Below are positions 12,201-24,272 of a stretch of 64,000 nucleotides of DNA, piece by piece; within the stretch, counting starts at the first letter, position 1, and every line of letters begins with the position of its first letter. The translations under genes and the position numbers were made by a program. A model generated the notes under the pieces. It worked only from the letters and a program-made list of their open reading frames with translations, ran no database searches and had not been told where the DNA came from. This DNA comes from Toxotes chatareus (lineage: Eukaryota; Chordata; Actinopteri; Toxotidae): the NCBI GenBank assembly GCA_016801885.1, contig CM028900.1, positions 4,929,501 through 4,993,500 on the forward strand, given 5' to 3'.

Positions 12201-15200
12201 AGAGCTTTAATCTAATTCCATCCATTTGAGAAAAGCTTATAATTGCTTTTTTTTCTTGGTTTGTAGATGCAAGTAAACCCTCCATTAGAGGCGAGATCGT
12301 CAGCTGAACAAGAGTGTCAGTTGTGTCTGTAAATAACGTTTATCTTTTGTTTGTTTTAGTAAGTTTGTCAACCTTTAGCAAATATATTCTGCATCGTTAT
12401 CTCTTACAGAAAGAGGAGAAGGCGATGATAGCCAAAATGAACCGACAGAGGACCAATTCTGTCACCCACAACAGCGGCCACTGGACTGATCGTCCGTTCT
12501 ACAACCATCTGGCCGGAAACCAGGTCTCCAAGGAGATGAAGAGGATGGTGAGGAAAATTTAAAAAGTGGTCATTGTTATATTAAAAGCATCCTGACCATC
12601 TGCTTTGTAGCATTTCTATTACGCTTGTGCTGCAGCCAGGTGACTCTTTTGCCAATATCTCATTTCACCTCTCATTTGGTGATGAAGCCAACACATTGTT
12701 AATACCCATAATCCTTTGATCTGCAGTCGTGATAAGCAGGAGCAATGGCTCTTCATAGCACACTCTGCCTCTCACACCTCACCTTGTGCTCTGAGAGGCT
12801 CTCAGGAGCACTCAGGGAGACAACAGCAACATGTAGGCAGCTGCAATAAAGCGGGTACCACAACAAATTGTCGGTCCACTACTGCTGCCGGCTGAGCAGC
12901 AAAACCAGAGACCCCCTATCCTCCAAACTTCACCCTCTCCTGAGCTGAATTTGAATTGGATGAGAAGCAGAGAATTCAGAAATGAAGCAGAGTGATGTGA
13001 CCAGTGACCGTGCAAACAGTGACTCACTCAGTGAATGGATGCACCCACATTTGAAACACACATACTGAGAATTGTTATTTTCTTTGTATCTGTATCGTCA
13101 GTCCACCCACCTCCCTCAGTGAATCTATTATAGGGAGGAAAACGAGGCAGGCCAGGCCTCATGAACAGTCCCGTATATATGTTTTAAATTCCTGTTCAAC
13201 ACACTCTGAATCAAAATTGGGACCGTGCAGAACTTACTGCTCACCTTGTGAATTATTTTTTCCTGTGGCATCATCAGGGTTTTCTAAGCTTGGTCTTGGA
13301 GACTGACCATTTATATCAGAAAGCCTCCATTCCAGTCTGGGGTCACTGAGTTTGAAAGAGGCAGGCATTTACCAAAGAGCTATCAAGCTACAGTGTGGGA
13401 AGTGTAGGATCCTGTGGACTCAGCCCAGGGACTAAAAATCACGATATCTCACACTTTGCAGCAACAATTAAAATAATAAATAGAATTGAATGAATATTAT
13501 AACATACTTCAAGTCTAAAGCTGATCATAAGCTTACAATCAGCTAGACGGAGCAGTAAATAAACTGCAAACTGTGTTGATAGATACATTCATTATATATG
13601 AGGATAAGAAAATAAAGGCTAGGCGAAAAAATGCTGACGCATGCATATAACTTGTGCTGTAATAATCAAAGCGAAATTTCACAATGGCTAACAGAAATAT
13701 AATGTACATGATAGGCATACATAAATACTGCAATACATTAGCTAAAAACCTTTTTTACTTGTCATTTCCTTAAGGTGAGGTGCATATTATTCATATTAAG
13801 TCCAAATATTATGTCCACATCAGTAACTTTTATTTCATTATTAGTTTGTATATTTTTATGTCACCCTCAGTTCTGTTGAGAATAAATCCATCAAGCGGTT
13901 AGCATTGTTATCAACACTCAATATGACTGTACAGACAAAGAAAAGAGTGCCATCTAGTGAAATTCTGAAATTCAGAAGACAAAAAAAAAGAAAGTGATGC
14001 CGACCTGATTGACAATTGACCTTTTTGACAGTAAAAAAACAGAAACACTACAGCAAAAGAAAAACAGGCTTATCTGCTGCTGTTCTGGGTGAGTACTTTC
14101 AATTACTGGTCCTGACAACGTGTCAGTGGCTGCTGTGTGGCTTTTTTTTTTTTTTTTCGTTTGTCAGACGTGTGTCACCAAAGTGTTCTTTACGCCCTGA
14201 CTCACAGAGACCCCTCAAAGTTTGCAGAAACATTAGCACTTTTGACATCAATTTTATTTGCCGCAGCTCAGCCTTTCTTCATCTTCAGCCTCTGTTTTCC
14301 TCCTGCCTATCACTCTCTCCCTCTCTATCTCTGTTCTCCTCATTAATCACCCGGCGAGCTCTGAAGATAAGTGTGGAGAGTGAGGAGTCAAAGACGCACA
14401 GAGGGCATGGGAGAGTAATTTTATATAGATGGAAGCGAGGGAGGGGAGTTACGGATGGAAGTTCTCTTTCCACACAGACAGGGCTGAGCAGTGGACTGTG
14501 AATGACTTATGAGGCATCCAGGATTTTACACATGTACTTTCCTTTTCTACTGTTTATTCAACCTTTCTGATGTTGAGAAGATGAGAGGAAACAGTGGAAC
14601 AAGCAGGATATTTTAGCTTTTACCTTTTTGCTCTCCATTTGGTGTTTTTTTCAGGTCGCAGTCTTTTGCACATAGAAGCCAGCTGTGCTCCTGGTTCTCC
14701 TTCAGCAGTGACATTAACATTTTTATCCACAAGAGGAAGCTAGAGAGACGCGTTAGCTCACTTTGTTGTAATACAGTTTGATGAGAATGCTTACTACACA
14801 TGAGGCCAAGGGGGCAGGGAGGCCCAAAGCCAGAGCCTGTGTTAGAAATGAATAGATCTCATTCAGAATGTAGAAATGTCTTGATCACATTTATTATAAT
14901 AATTATTATTATTATTACTATTATTCTCCTTCACATTAAAGCTGGATACTGAGACAAAAGTTTCATCAAAATACAGTAAGATTAGTGAAGCTATTTAAAT
15001 AGCAGAATCGCCTGCATCCCAAACCTGAGGGTTTGCTATAATGTTTTGTATAGTGTGCTATAGTTTTTAGTATAAATTTACCATGTGAACTACATACCAA
15101 AGCCCAACTGTAGTTTTTTTTTAACCAACGGCAACGGCAGAGTTCTAGTTCAAATCTATGTATTAATTTGATTCATCTATTCACTGATTCATTTTTCAGC

Positions 15201-18200
15201 TTAGAAAGAAACTCTTGAACCAACCACTCAGTGATGTATGACTGCATTTATTATCTAAAGAGTGAAATTACATGATATTATGCACAGAATGTCTGTGATT
15301 GTGAAATGATATGATGAGGAATTGAGTGTGATGCATTAAATAAAATGAAGGATGATGGAAGTAGAAGCAGAGGGAGAGCAATGGATGATTGTTTAATGTG
15401 AATCATTGGATCAGATTATCATCAGTCAGAATAATGCTGGAAGGTGATCATAATCTGCACACACCTACAGAAAGAGTACTGTGCTAAAGCAGATTTCAGC
15501 AGATCATTTTGTCGTCCGTTTCTCATCTTTTCAATGACCAACCTTTTTTACTCAGGTGCATTGTGGGAGAAGAAAAAGTGAAAATAATAAAAAAAACAAA
15601 GAAACTCTTCCTCTTCCTGGTCTTTCCTCAGCACTGTGAGCCCCACATTTTTCAGCATCACATTTCTGACTTAATTGACTTGTTTTGTTCCGTTATCTGA
15701 TCTCAGGATCTGGAAAACTGTGCAGAAAACTTTTACATCTGACCACGGTCTTTGTTTCTTGCTGTGCTGAGCTGAGAATGGATGAGATAAGAATAGAGCG
15801 CTGCCAGTCTTCAGCCCAGTTTGATGCAAATATCTTTCAATTTTAGCCGATGCCTGCTAGATTTTTTTTTTTCCTGCTCACTTTGCTTCCAGCCACAGGG
15901 AACCTTTCCCTTCATACTTCCTGCTTTATTTCATTTTCATTGGCTCATACCAATTATTTATGTCAGCTTGTTAGTTTTTAGGGGGCTGATGTTATGTCAT
16001 CAGGAGAAGAACTGTAATTTTCCAAATTATAATGCCAGTATTGAATGTGATAATTAGTATTAAATTGAATAAGCAGATGTGCAATCAGAGGGATGGTTGG
16101 TGGGCTGAAGCTTCTCAACTCAGTTTTTAATTAAAAGAAAAAAGATACCCGGGAGATTAAAATTATTTGTAGCGAGGTCTACTAGAAGTTATAGTGACAT
16201 CAAAACTTTTGTAAATGTTGTATAATTCATACATTAATTTGTGTATTTAATTAAAATAAGCCCATGTACTATAGATAATTCGTCTGCAAAGCTTCAAATT
16301 GTGTGGGCATCACTGTAAAAGTTAAGACTGAGCCTGTTTCCAACAGATGAGAGATTTCTGGCCTGCAACTAACAATTATTTTTCGTGTCAATTAATCCGC
16401 CCATTACTCATGTTTTAACAGTTATCATTATCGTCTTTAAAATATCTGAAAAACATTTTCCAGAGCCCAAAGTGATCTTTTAAATCGCTTGTTTTGTCCA
16501 AACAACAAACCCAAACCCAAAAGATATTTAACCCAAAACCCTAAGATATTTAATTTTCACTGGTATAAAACAGAGAAAAGCAGAAAATCCTCACATTTGA
16601 GAAGCTGTTTGGCATTTGTGCTTTATAATTTACCTAACTGTTTTTAAAGAAATAATAATATCCTGCCAATCCATAGAGATCTCTAAATCTCAGTTTTGTT
16701 AATGTGATAATTGAGAGTAAAGTAAAAAAAAAAAAAAGAGCCCAGTCTGCTTCAAAACAGGTAAAAAATACATTTCCTAGGTGTTGCTGTGAGACTGCTG
16801 GAACTTCAGAAGTTGTTATTTCCATCTAATTTTTTTTTTTTTTTTTGTGTCTTTTTTCTGTCTTGCAGGGTTTTGAAGACCCCAAGGACAAGTAAGTAGT
16901 GACTGTCCTTCAGCGTTACTGTGCCTTTGCTCTTTGCTGCGTCTTTATACCTGTTTGACACAAATCCGCACTTGTTCTTTCTTTCTCCTGTGCCAGGCAG
17001 ACATCTTTAAACAGACACAATGGACCACTTTGCAATCAATAACAAACATGAGCCCTGAAAGGATTAGTAATTGGTACTGTTAGTCTCTGGTGGAAAGTCA
17101 GAAATAATGAATTTAAAGCTGCTGTTTGAGTCAGAGAGTCATCACCGTGGATTTGTTTATATTGCTGTTTTATCTTTGGATAAAAAAAAAGGAACATAGA
17201 GGAAAACGCATCAGTAGTCGTGAAGTGTTATGAGTACAGCTTCGTATTACTGATATAAACACCCATTAGATGCTTACAAGCATAAACAAAGCCCAGATGG
17301 TAACATTAAAGCATTGTGCTCCTGGATACCAAGCAGCTAGAGGATGCTTGGTATCCAGGTCTGTATGGTGCATAAAAGTTTATTGATCTTAGTTCAGTTT
17401 TCAACCTGTTGCAGATTCACGATGATGCAAAAAGAACCTAAAAAAAAAAAAAAACCCTGTCTTTATTTAATGTGTAGCTGAGGCAGTTAAACCTCCTCAG
17501 AAGTTGGGTTTGCAGGGTTGTCAAAAAAATCCCAGGAAAATACAGGCGGTCACGAAATAACATAAGCACCTCATGGAAAATTTTAATTTTGAAGTAATTA
17601 AATCACTGTTGCAAAGGCCAGAAAAATTAAAGACCCATAACTTATTAAAATAATCAATTTAACTTTGATTATTTTTTAATTAGATGTTAATATTTGATGT
17701 TAAAGAGAAAGACTTTGAAACCAAGTTTTCAGGGGCTAAAAAAAGAATAGTTTTGCAGACATTACTTATTACTCACTATTAAGCTCCAGTCAACATTATT
17801 CACAGCTTACTTTTCTGTTGTCGATGCGTTTTTTTTGTCTGTCATTCGTTACCATTATTTCTGAGACTATTTGTTTTGGTAATTTTGCAGCTTTTGTGGC
17901 TGATTCAACCGCAGATTTGGGCATAAATGATTTGGCCTCTTTGCAAAGCTTAAAGTCAGCTCATGTTACTATAGAAATCTAGATGCAAAATTCATGATTG
18001 CCAGGCAGGTTTTGCAGATGATGACATGCTGCAAATTGGTATTAAACTTAACAACATCCATCTGTCCAGCAGCGATTGTAATTGTGAGAAAGTTTTGTCA
18101 GATTTTAAATCCTTTTTTTAATACCATTTTGTCTAAATTCAATGACATTGTCACTGTTGTCACTGGTGCTGTCAGACAGAGATGCTCGTAAAGTGGTGCA

Positions 18201-21200
18201 GTGACGACTGTCACATCCAGAATGTAAAAACAACAGAGGAGGGGATGTTTAACCCAAAGGCTGTCAGTGATCAAAGAGCCACAGTCATGATGAAGTTGTC
18301 CTCCTCCTCCTCTCCTCCCAAACTGCTCAGTATCTGTGAGTTTGTTCTGACACCACACTGAGCCGGAGCATCCACATGGACAGCCTCTACTCTGGGCTGC
18401 GACGCAAATCCTAATTCTTATGCAGACTGACAGCTTTTGACAGAGTTGAGAGAAAGTACATGCTGCATTTTTATCATGCCCCACTAAAAGGCATCACTAG
18501 ATATGGTATTACAGCTTAGTTTGGAAGTCTTAGTCTCTTTCTGTCATAGTATCATTAACTGTGACCTCAGGCAGACCATTCAGATGTGAAAAATGCCTCC
18601 TTAAACTCCTACAAAGAAATCTTCGCTGCCACTATAAGAAGACCTTAATTGCCAAGAATTAGGATTTAATGTAGGGGCACCCCTGTATCTTGGGGGTTAA
18701 GACGTCAATTATGAACCACAGTGTCCCCAGTTTGAGTCTGGACAGGGACATTTGTTTGATTGTTCAACAAGTCCAGAAAATTGCAATCAATGTAAGTGAC
18801 ACTTTGCAGATTTAGCGTTTAGTCCAAGATGAACATCTCATCAAAGACTCAACAGAGACTTTTGGAATCGAGGGTAATGATGGTCTTTCAGGTCAATTGC
18901 TGCTTTTCACTTTGAATACAATTACCTGAATGTTACTGCACCTCAGGGTACAGCAGGTTGTTAGGATGGCTATACAACAGTTATGGATGGAGTGTATTTA
19001 ATTTACAGTTGTGCTGACCTTGTGGAAAGGGACTTCACAGCTTCACAGTTGCAGGTGTTCAGTTTCCCTTAGACGACACTGGCATTAAATTCTTAAGAGC
19101 CTTTTTCAGTTTTCTGGAGATGTAAATGTCACTCAGTCTCATCTTGTTTTATTCAGGCATTTCATTTTCAGAAACACACAGGAAAACCTAAACCCGGAGG
19201 ACGAGGTGGACGAGTTCCTGGGCCGCGCCATCGACGCGCGCAGCATCGACCGTCTGCGCTCCGAACACGTCAAGAAATTCCTGCTCACCTTCAGAGAGCC
19301 TGACCTGGAGAAAAAGGTTAAGGCAGACACACACACACACACACACACGATGACACACACGGTGACATACACTGCCAATATAGCAGCAAATAATTGGCTG
19401 TGACAAGCAATCTCCCCTCTCCTGCTTTCTCTTTCCTACCAGACTCAGTCTGAGCTTCACTTCATTCCAGCACCAATATGCAGAGCTATTTTTAAGACTT
19501 ATGAAGCAAGTCCAAGTACAGTCAAGGGACAGCGAGGATATTGTATACCAGCATCCGCAGCGTATATATAAGCCAGTTAGGAATAAGAAGTTACAGCACT
19601 GAAATGAGAAAGATATGGATCATTTTGGGAAGCTTGTCCTCCAGGGAACGTCCTTGTTTTGTTTTTTTTCCCCAACTGTAAAATGTTGACTTTAGTACAT
19701 ACGCTGCTCACAGTTCTTTAAAAGCCAAATTGTTTTTAAAAATCTTAACAGAAGTATTTGTTCATGAATTTATATCTCAAAACAAAGTTCAGCTGATGTA
19801 TTTTTATTGGGTTGTTTTTCAGGTTTCAGTCTCAAGTCCTTGAGTCCAAATCAAGTTTGTCTTCATAAGAAAACCATTAGTCATTCTATAAGACTTTCAG
19901 GTCACATGCTGATCTTTAGAATGACAGCATTTGATTGGTTTTACATAACTGACACCAAACTCTTTGAGTGCAGATGCATAATAATCAAATATTCAAACCC
20001 TTGTCGTGTCTTATTTAGTGGTTTTTTTTTGCTTTGGAGTTTAAAACTTGAGCCTTTAAAGTTTTTTCTTTCTAGTTTCAAGTCTCGAGTGCTCAGCAGT
20101 ATGAGGGCCACTGTTCCCAGGCTTTGTGAATAAAGATGAAACATTTTGAGGATTTCAAGCGGATTTCAAACTTAAAGCCATAGTATTTCAAGAATACAGT
20201 CCAAACATTTAAGGAAATTCAAAAGTCAGAAGTATCAACTGTCAAGTTTTGGGTTTGTTGATTATTGCATCTTTTTTAGTTTGCTGTCAGAGGGTAATGT
20301 TATTAAAATGTTAGTAAAACCTGTTCTCCTCTTCTCATTCCGTCCTGCAGTACTCCAAACAGGTGGACTCGAGGTTCGGGGCTTACGTGGCCTGCGCCTC
20401 CCTCGTTTTTCTCTTCATCTGCTTCATCCAGATCGTCATCGTGCCACCGTGAGTCAATACTCTGAGACACTGCAGAGAAGACTTCATTTTTAACTCTTCA
20501 TCCCCTTCACTTAAACATGTCCCCATTACCAGCTCAAATTGTTGTAATTAAAAAGTGGGATGACAGTAATTTGGCTCTTCACAGACATGTCTGTCATTAC
20601 TGTCATTTAACCAACATCAGGCTTAACAGATGCTAAAATCATCCATGTGTCCCCTTCATTCTTACACCAGCATCCACCACTTTAAGTAAATATCACAGTC
20701 AGACAACTTACTGACAGGGGCTTTATTACTGTGGACAACATAACGAGCCCACTGCAATTAAAACATAATGTGTGGAAGTGTTAACACTGATCAGCCAGGG
20801 ACGTGAATAAAGACTTACTGATTCCTGGTGAATCAAAGTATATTTCTAGTTTATTACAACAATTACTGTTCCTGTTGGATGTGATAACATTTTGTAAAAT
20901 GTTATGAGTATAGTAATCACTGGCATCTCAAAACAGCTCCATCACTAAAAACAAGTTTAATGGCACCAAATGGTGCCAGAGACGTAAATCTATTGTAAAT
21001 CCTACAAACTGTGCTTTGCTCTTGGGCAGGTACATTAATAAATGTCCATTAGAAATGTCCTATCTAGTAACTATTAATAAATCCATTAGTTATATAGGTA
21101 GCTAGTTCTTTACAAACTGTCTTACTAAAGTGGTGAAATGTATGTACCACTTTAAAAACGAATGGCACTCTCTTTAACGTGTCAGCTGAGGCCGGTCTTT

Positions 21201-24200
21201 CCAAACGCTCAGTGTATGCTTTTAATCTTGAAGCTGCTCACATTGCTTTAGTCTGTTGCAAGTTCTCCCATCTTCAGCCTTACAACCAGAATTACAAAAG
21301 TGAAAAAAAGGGAGAAGTCATTTTCATAACACAGAAGCTGTACAGATGAGTAGTAAAACAGAATATCAAATCAGATCAGCGTAGCTGCATATGAGCATCA
21401 GCCAGATTCAGATAGCTCTGACAGATCTGGTCTCTAGGTGATCCCTCCTTTTCTTTTTTTTTTTTAATCTCTTCTGCACTCAGACTTTTCTCCATGCCCA
21501 TCTCTCAGTATTGATCTTCTTTAGCTGGGCTCTTTATTAACCTTTCTCTGCGATCCTTTCATCTCACCACTCCCCTCTCGTCTTTTATTCCTGTCTCTAC
21601 TTCTCGGTCCTCCTCCGAGTCCCTCCTACGCTGTCTCCTCACTGCCTCCTTCATCTTTTCATTGTCTCTACACTTTATTTTTTTTCTGCATTTCTCTCCT
21701 GATGGTGTCCCTTCCTGTCACACCCACACAAATATAAAATTTACTTCCGTATAATTTACACTGACACAGGGTCATCATCATCAGCAAACAGTAAACCTTA
21801 AATAAACATATGTATGTGATTACATCCTATCTCTTTGTTGTCTGCAGCTCCAGTCTGATGATCGGCTTCTTTATCACCTGTCTAATTGTCCTGACGACTG
21901 TCATGTTCGTCTCAGTTGTCTACTGCTGTTTTGGGGTGAGTTGTCTCTGCTCGTAATGAATGAAAATGCCACATAAACTCTCTGCCTTGTGTAGAACATC
22001 AATCACGTTAATCTCAGATTAATAAATTATCAGAGCCATTATGGGATTTTTACAAGGGTGCAGTTTTGTAAAATATTTATCTCAAACGTGATCAGGTAAA
22101 GAGAAGGACTGACAGTTTTTCTCTTTCTTACTGGTTCTTCTTCCTTTATATAGAACTTCAGTCTCAGATGTAATAGAGACCAATCTGTTAAATCTTTTAT
22201 CAGGCTGCTGGTCTGATGATGTGCTCGCTATTGATTCCAGATAATGTCGGTGATCTAGACATCTTGATATACTCTGCTCTTGGTCTCATAGCAAGTTCAT
22301 TTCAGATAAGAGTTTTTAACGCATCATCATGTGACTGCATTTTGCCTTTGAAAATATCATATAGATATTATTAGCGATATAAAAATTATTGGTGTCAGTC
22401 CTTTCATCAGACAATAGATGAGGAAAATATGGTTTAAGTATCTTTATCAGAATACTGTATGTTTCCTTGTGGGGCATATTTATTTAGGGTCTGCAGATAA
22501 AATGATATGTAAGCTAACGGTGCTGCAGTGGGTCAAATTATGTGCTGACTTGTTTTATCTCCCCTTCTTTACCCATCACTCTCTTCCTCACCCAGCTGTT
22601 CCCAGTCCCTCTGCAGACGCTTTCTAAGAGAATAGTCCAGTCTAGACTGAACAGCACCCTGGTGGGCGTCTTCACCATCATCATTGTCTTTCTTTCTGCT
22701 TTCATCAATATTGTAAGTTCCCATCAACAGAAGTCCTATAAGAAAAATGCTACTATTCACTTGTCATGAAATTCTTTTTCAAAGCACTGGACATTTTCAC
22801 ACTGTATTCAAGAACAATTCACATTTCTCAGCTTTTATTCTGTGAAGGAGCCTGATGTCCTTTCAGCTGTCATCACTGACTTTTGACACTGTCCAGTTCA
22901 CCTGCAGCAGCCACGACCTGCGGAGCTGCATCAAAGCTGAGCTCAACATCAGCCTGGACAGCGTGAACGCCTGCCACGCCCACGTCCTCAATTACAGCCT
23001 GGACTCGCAGCACAGCCCCTGTGGAGACGACATCCTCATCTGCAGCTTTCCTGAGGTACAGGTGTGACTTGTTCTCTTGGTGTGTGTCCTTTTTTTTGCA
23101 TGGTGTGATTTCTGATTCGATATAACTTCTGGTGTATGCTGTGTAGTTTATCGTGTGGTTTATTTCGGCAGCAAATTTAGAGGCGCCAAGAACATATGCA
23201 AGTTAAATGTAAGAAAGCAAATGAGGCAGAACAGATGCAAGTTTACTGCAGCTGGTGCAAAATGGGGCTTTTAAAAAGTTCAACTCACACAAGCAGCAAA
23301 ATTGTCTGTAACAGTAAGGCCAGTTAATGATAAGCATTAGTGCGTGAAAAAATGAACATTATATATTTGCGACTGATTATGTTGAACAAATATATTGATA
23401 CCAACGTTTAGGCAGGCTTGTTCACCAAAGAAGACTTTAGTCAGAGGTGTTAAATGCCAGCAGAACAGAACAAGAACTTTAAAATACATTATGTTATCCA
23501 ATCACAGATGTACCTCTCTGCTGTGTCCGGTGGTGTAGTAAAATCAGCTTGAATGTTATCACTGCAAAATATGCTGCATATTCTACCAGTCATATTTTAC
23601 CAATTCTTTGATAAAATATGTTTTTTTTTTTTTAATCAGACTCATTGTGTTGTAACACCTAAAGTACCTTATTGATTTTAGAAGCAAATGTCTTTGCAAT
23701 AAAATGAAGAGAGACGTTCAGTCTGCTGCTGTGATGCTGTTGCAATTATATATTATATACTAAGATTTCAGTGCGACTCTTCTGACAAATGATTTAATTT
23801 TGAGCAGCAGCAGAACACGTGGGTGCTAAGTGCAGGTAACTGCAGGTATAACATTTGATATTTAGTTGTTAACATTTACTTTGCACTTTGTCATGTTTAA
23901 AATGAACAGGTAGGTGGTGAAAATTGTGGGTTTGCTGAGTGTTTTATAATACCCTTTGGATGTGTCTCTTCATATCCAAACATAAAAACAAATGTGTCTG
24001 TCCTAACATCCTCTCTCTCCACGTTTCTCCCTCAGTACTTCTCATCCTGTGTGCTGCTGAGCCTGCTGGCCTGCTCAGTCTTCCTGCAGGTCAGCAGCAT
24101 CGGTAAACTGTTCCTCATGCTCTTCATTGAGCTGCTATACCTTCTCATCATGGAGGTGCCCAAAGTCAGCCTCTTTGACAACCAGGACCTGCTGGTCATG

Positions 24201-24239
24201 GCCAATGCCATCAACGCTGTGTGAGTCACTTCATTACTG

Positions 24240-24272
<33 letters not shown>

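Larger units (their letters stand above)
16892..19171 (+). other. adcy5: adcy5 intron with hairpin and degraded SINE
   Basis: Holds the perfect 15-bp hairpin at 17321-17359 and a degraded tRNA-like SINE head at 18672-18765. The long frame on the minus strand around 18098-18484 is not recognised as a protein. Confidence 0.6.

Noticed and set aside
14016..14501. 161-codon open frame on the + strand
   Set aside because: Low-complexity composition (runs of F and S), no domain, inside an adcy5 intron with no splice-consistent context.
18672..18765. tRNA gene
   Set aside because: Box A and box B-like sequences are degenerate, no cloverleaf closes, and the continuation matches a SINE body.
22867..22896. 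Using 22867 as the main start of the adcy5 loop exon
   Set aside because: It would insert ten residues absent from the mammalian protein; 22897 matches the conserved junction. Kept only as a possible alternative site.
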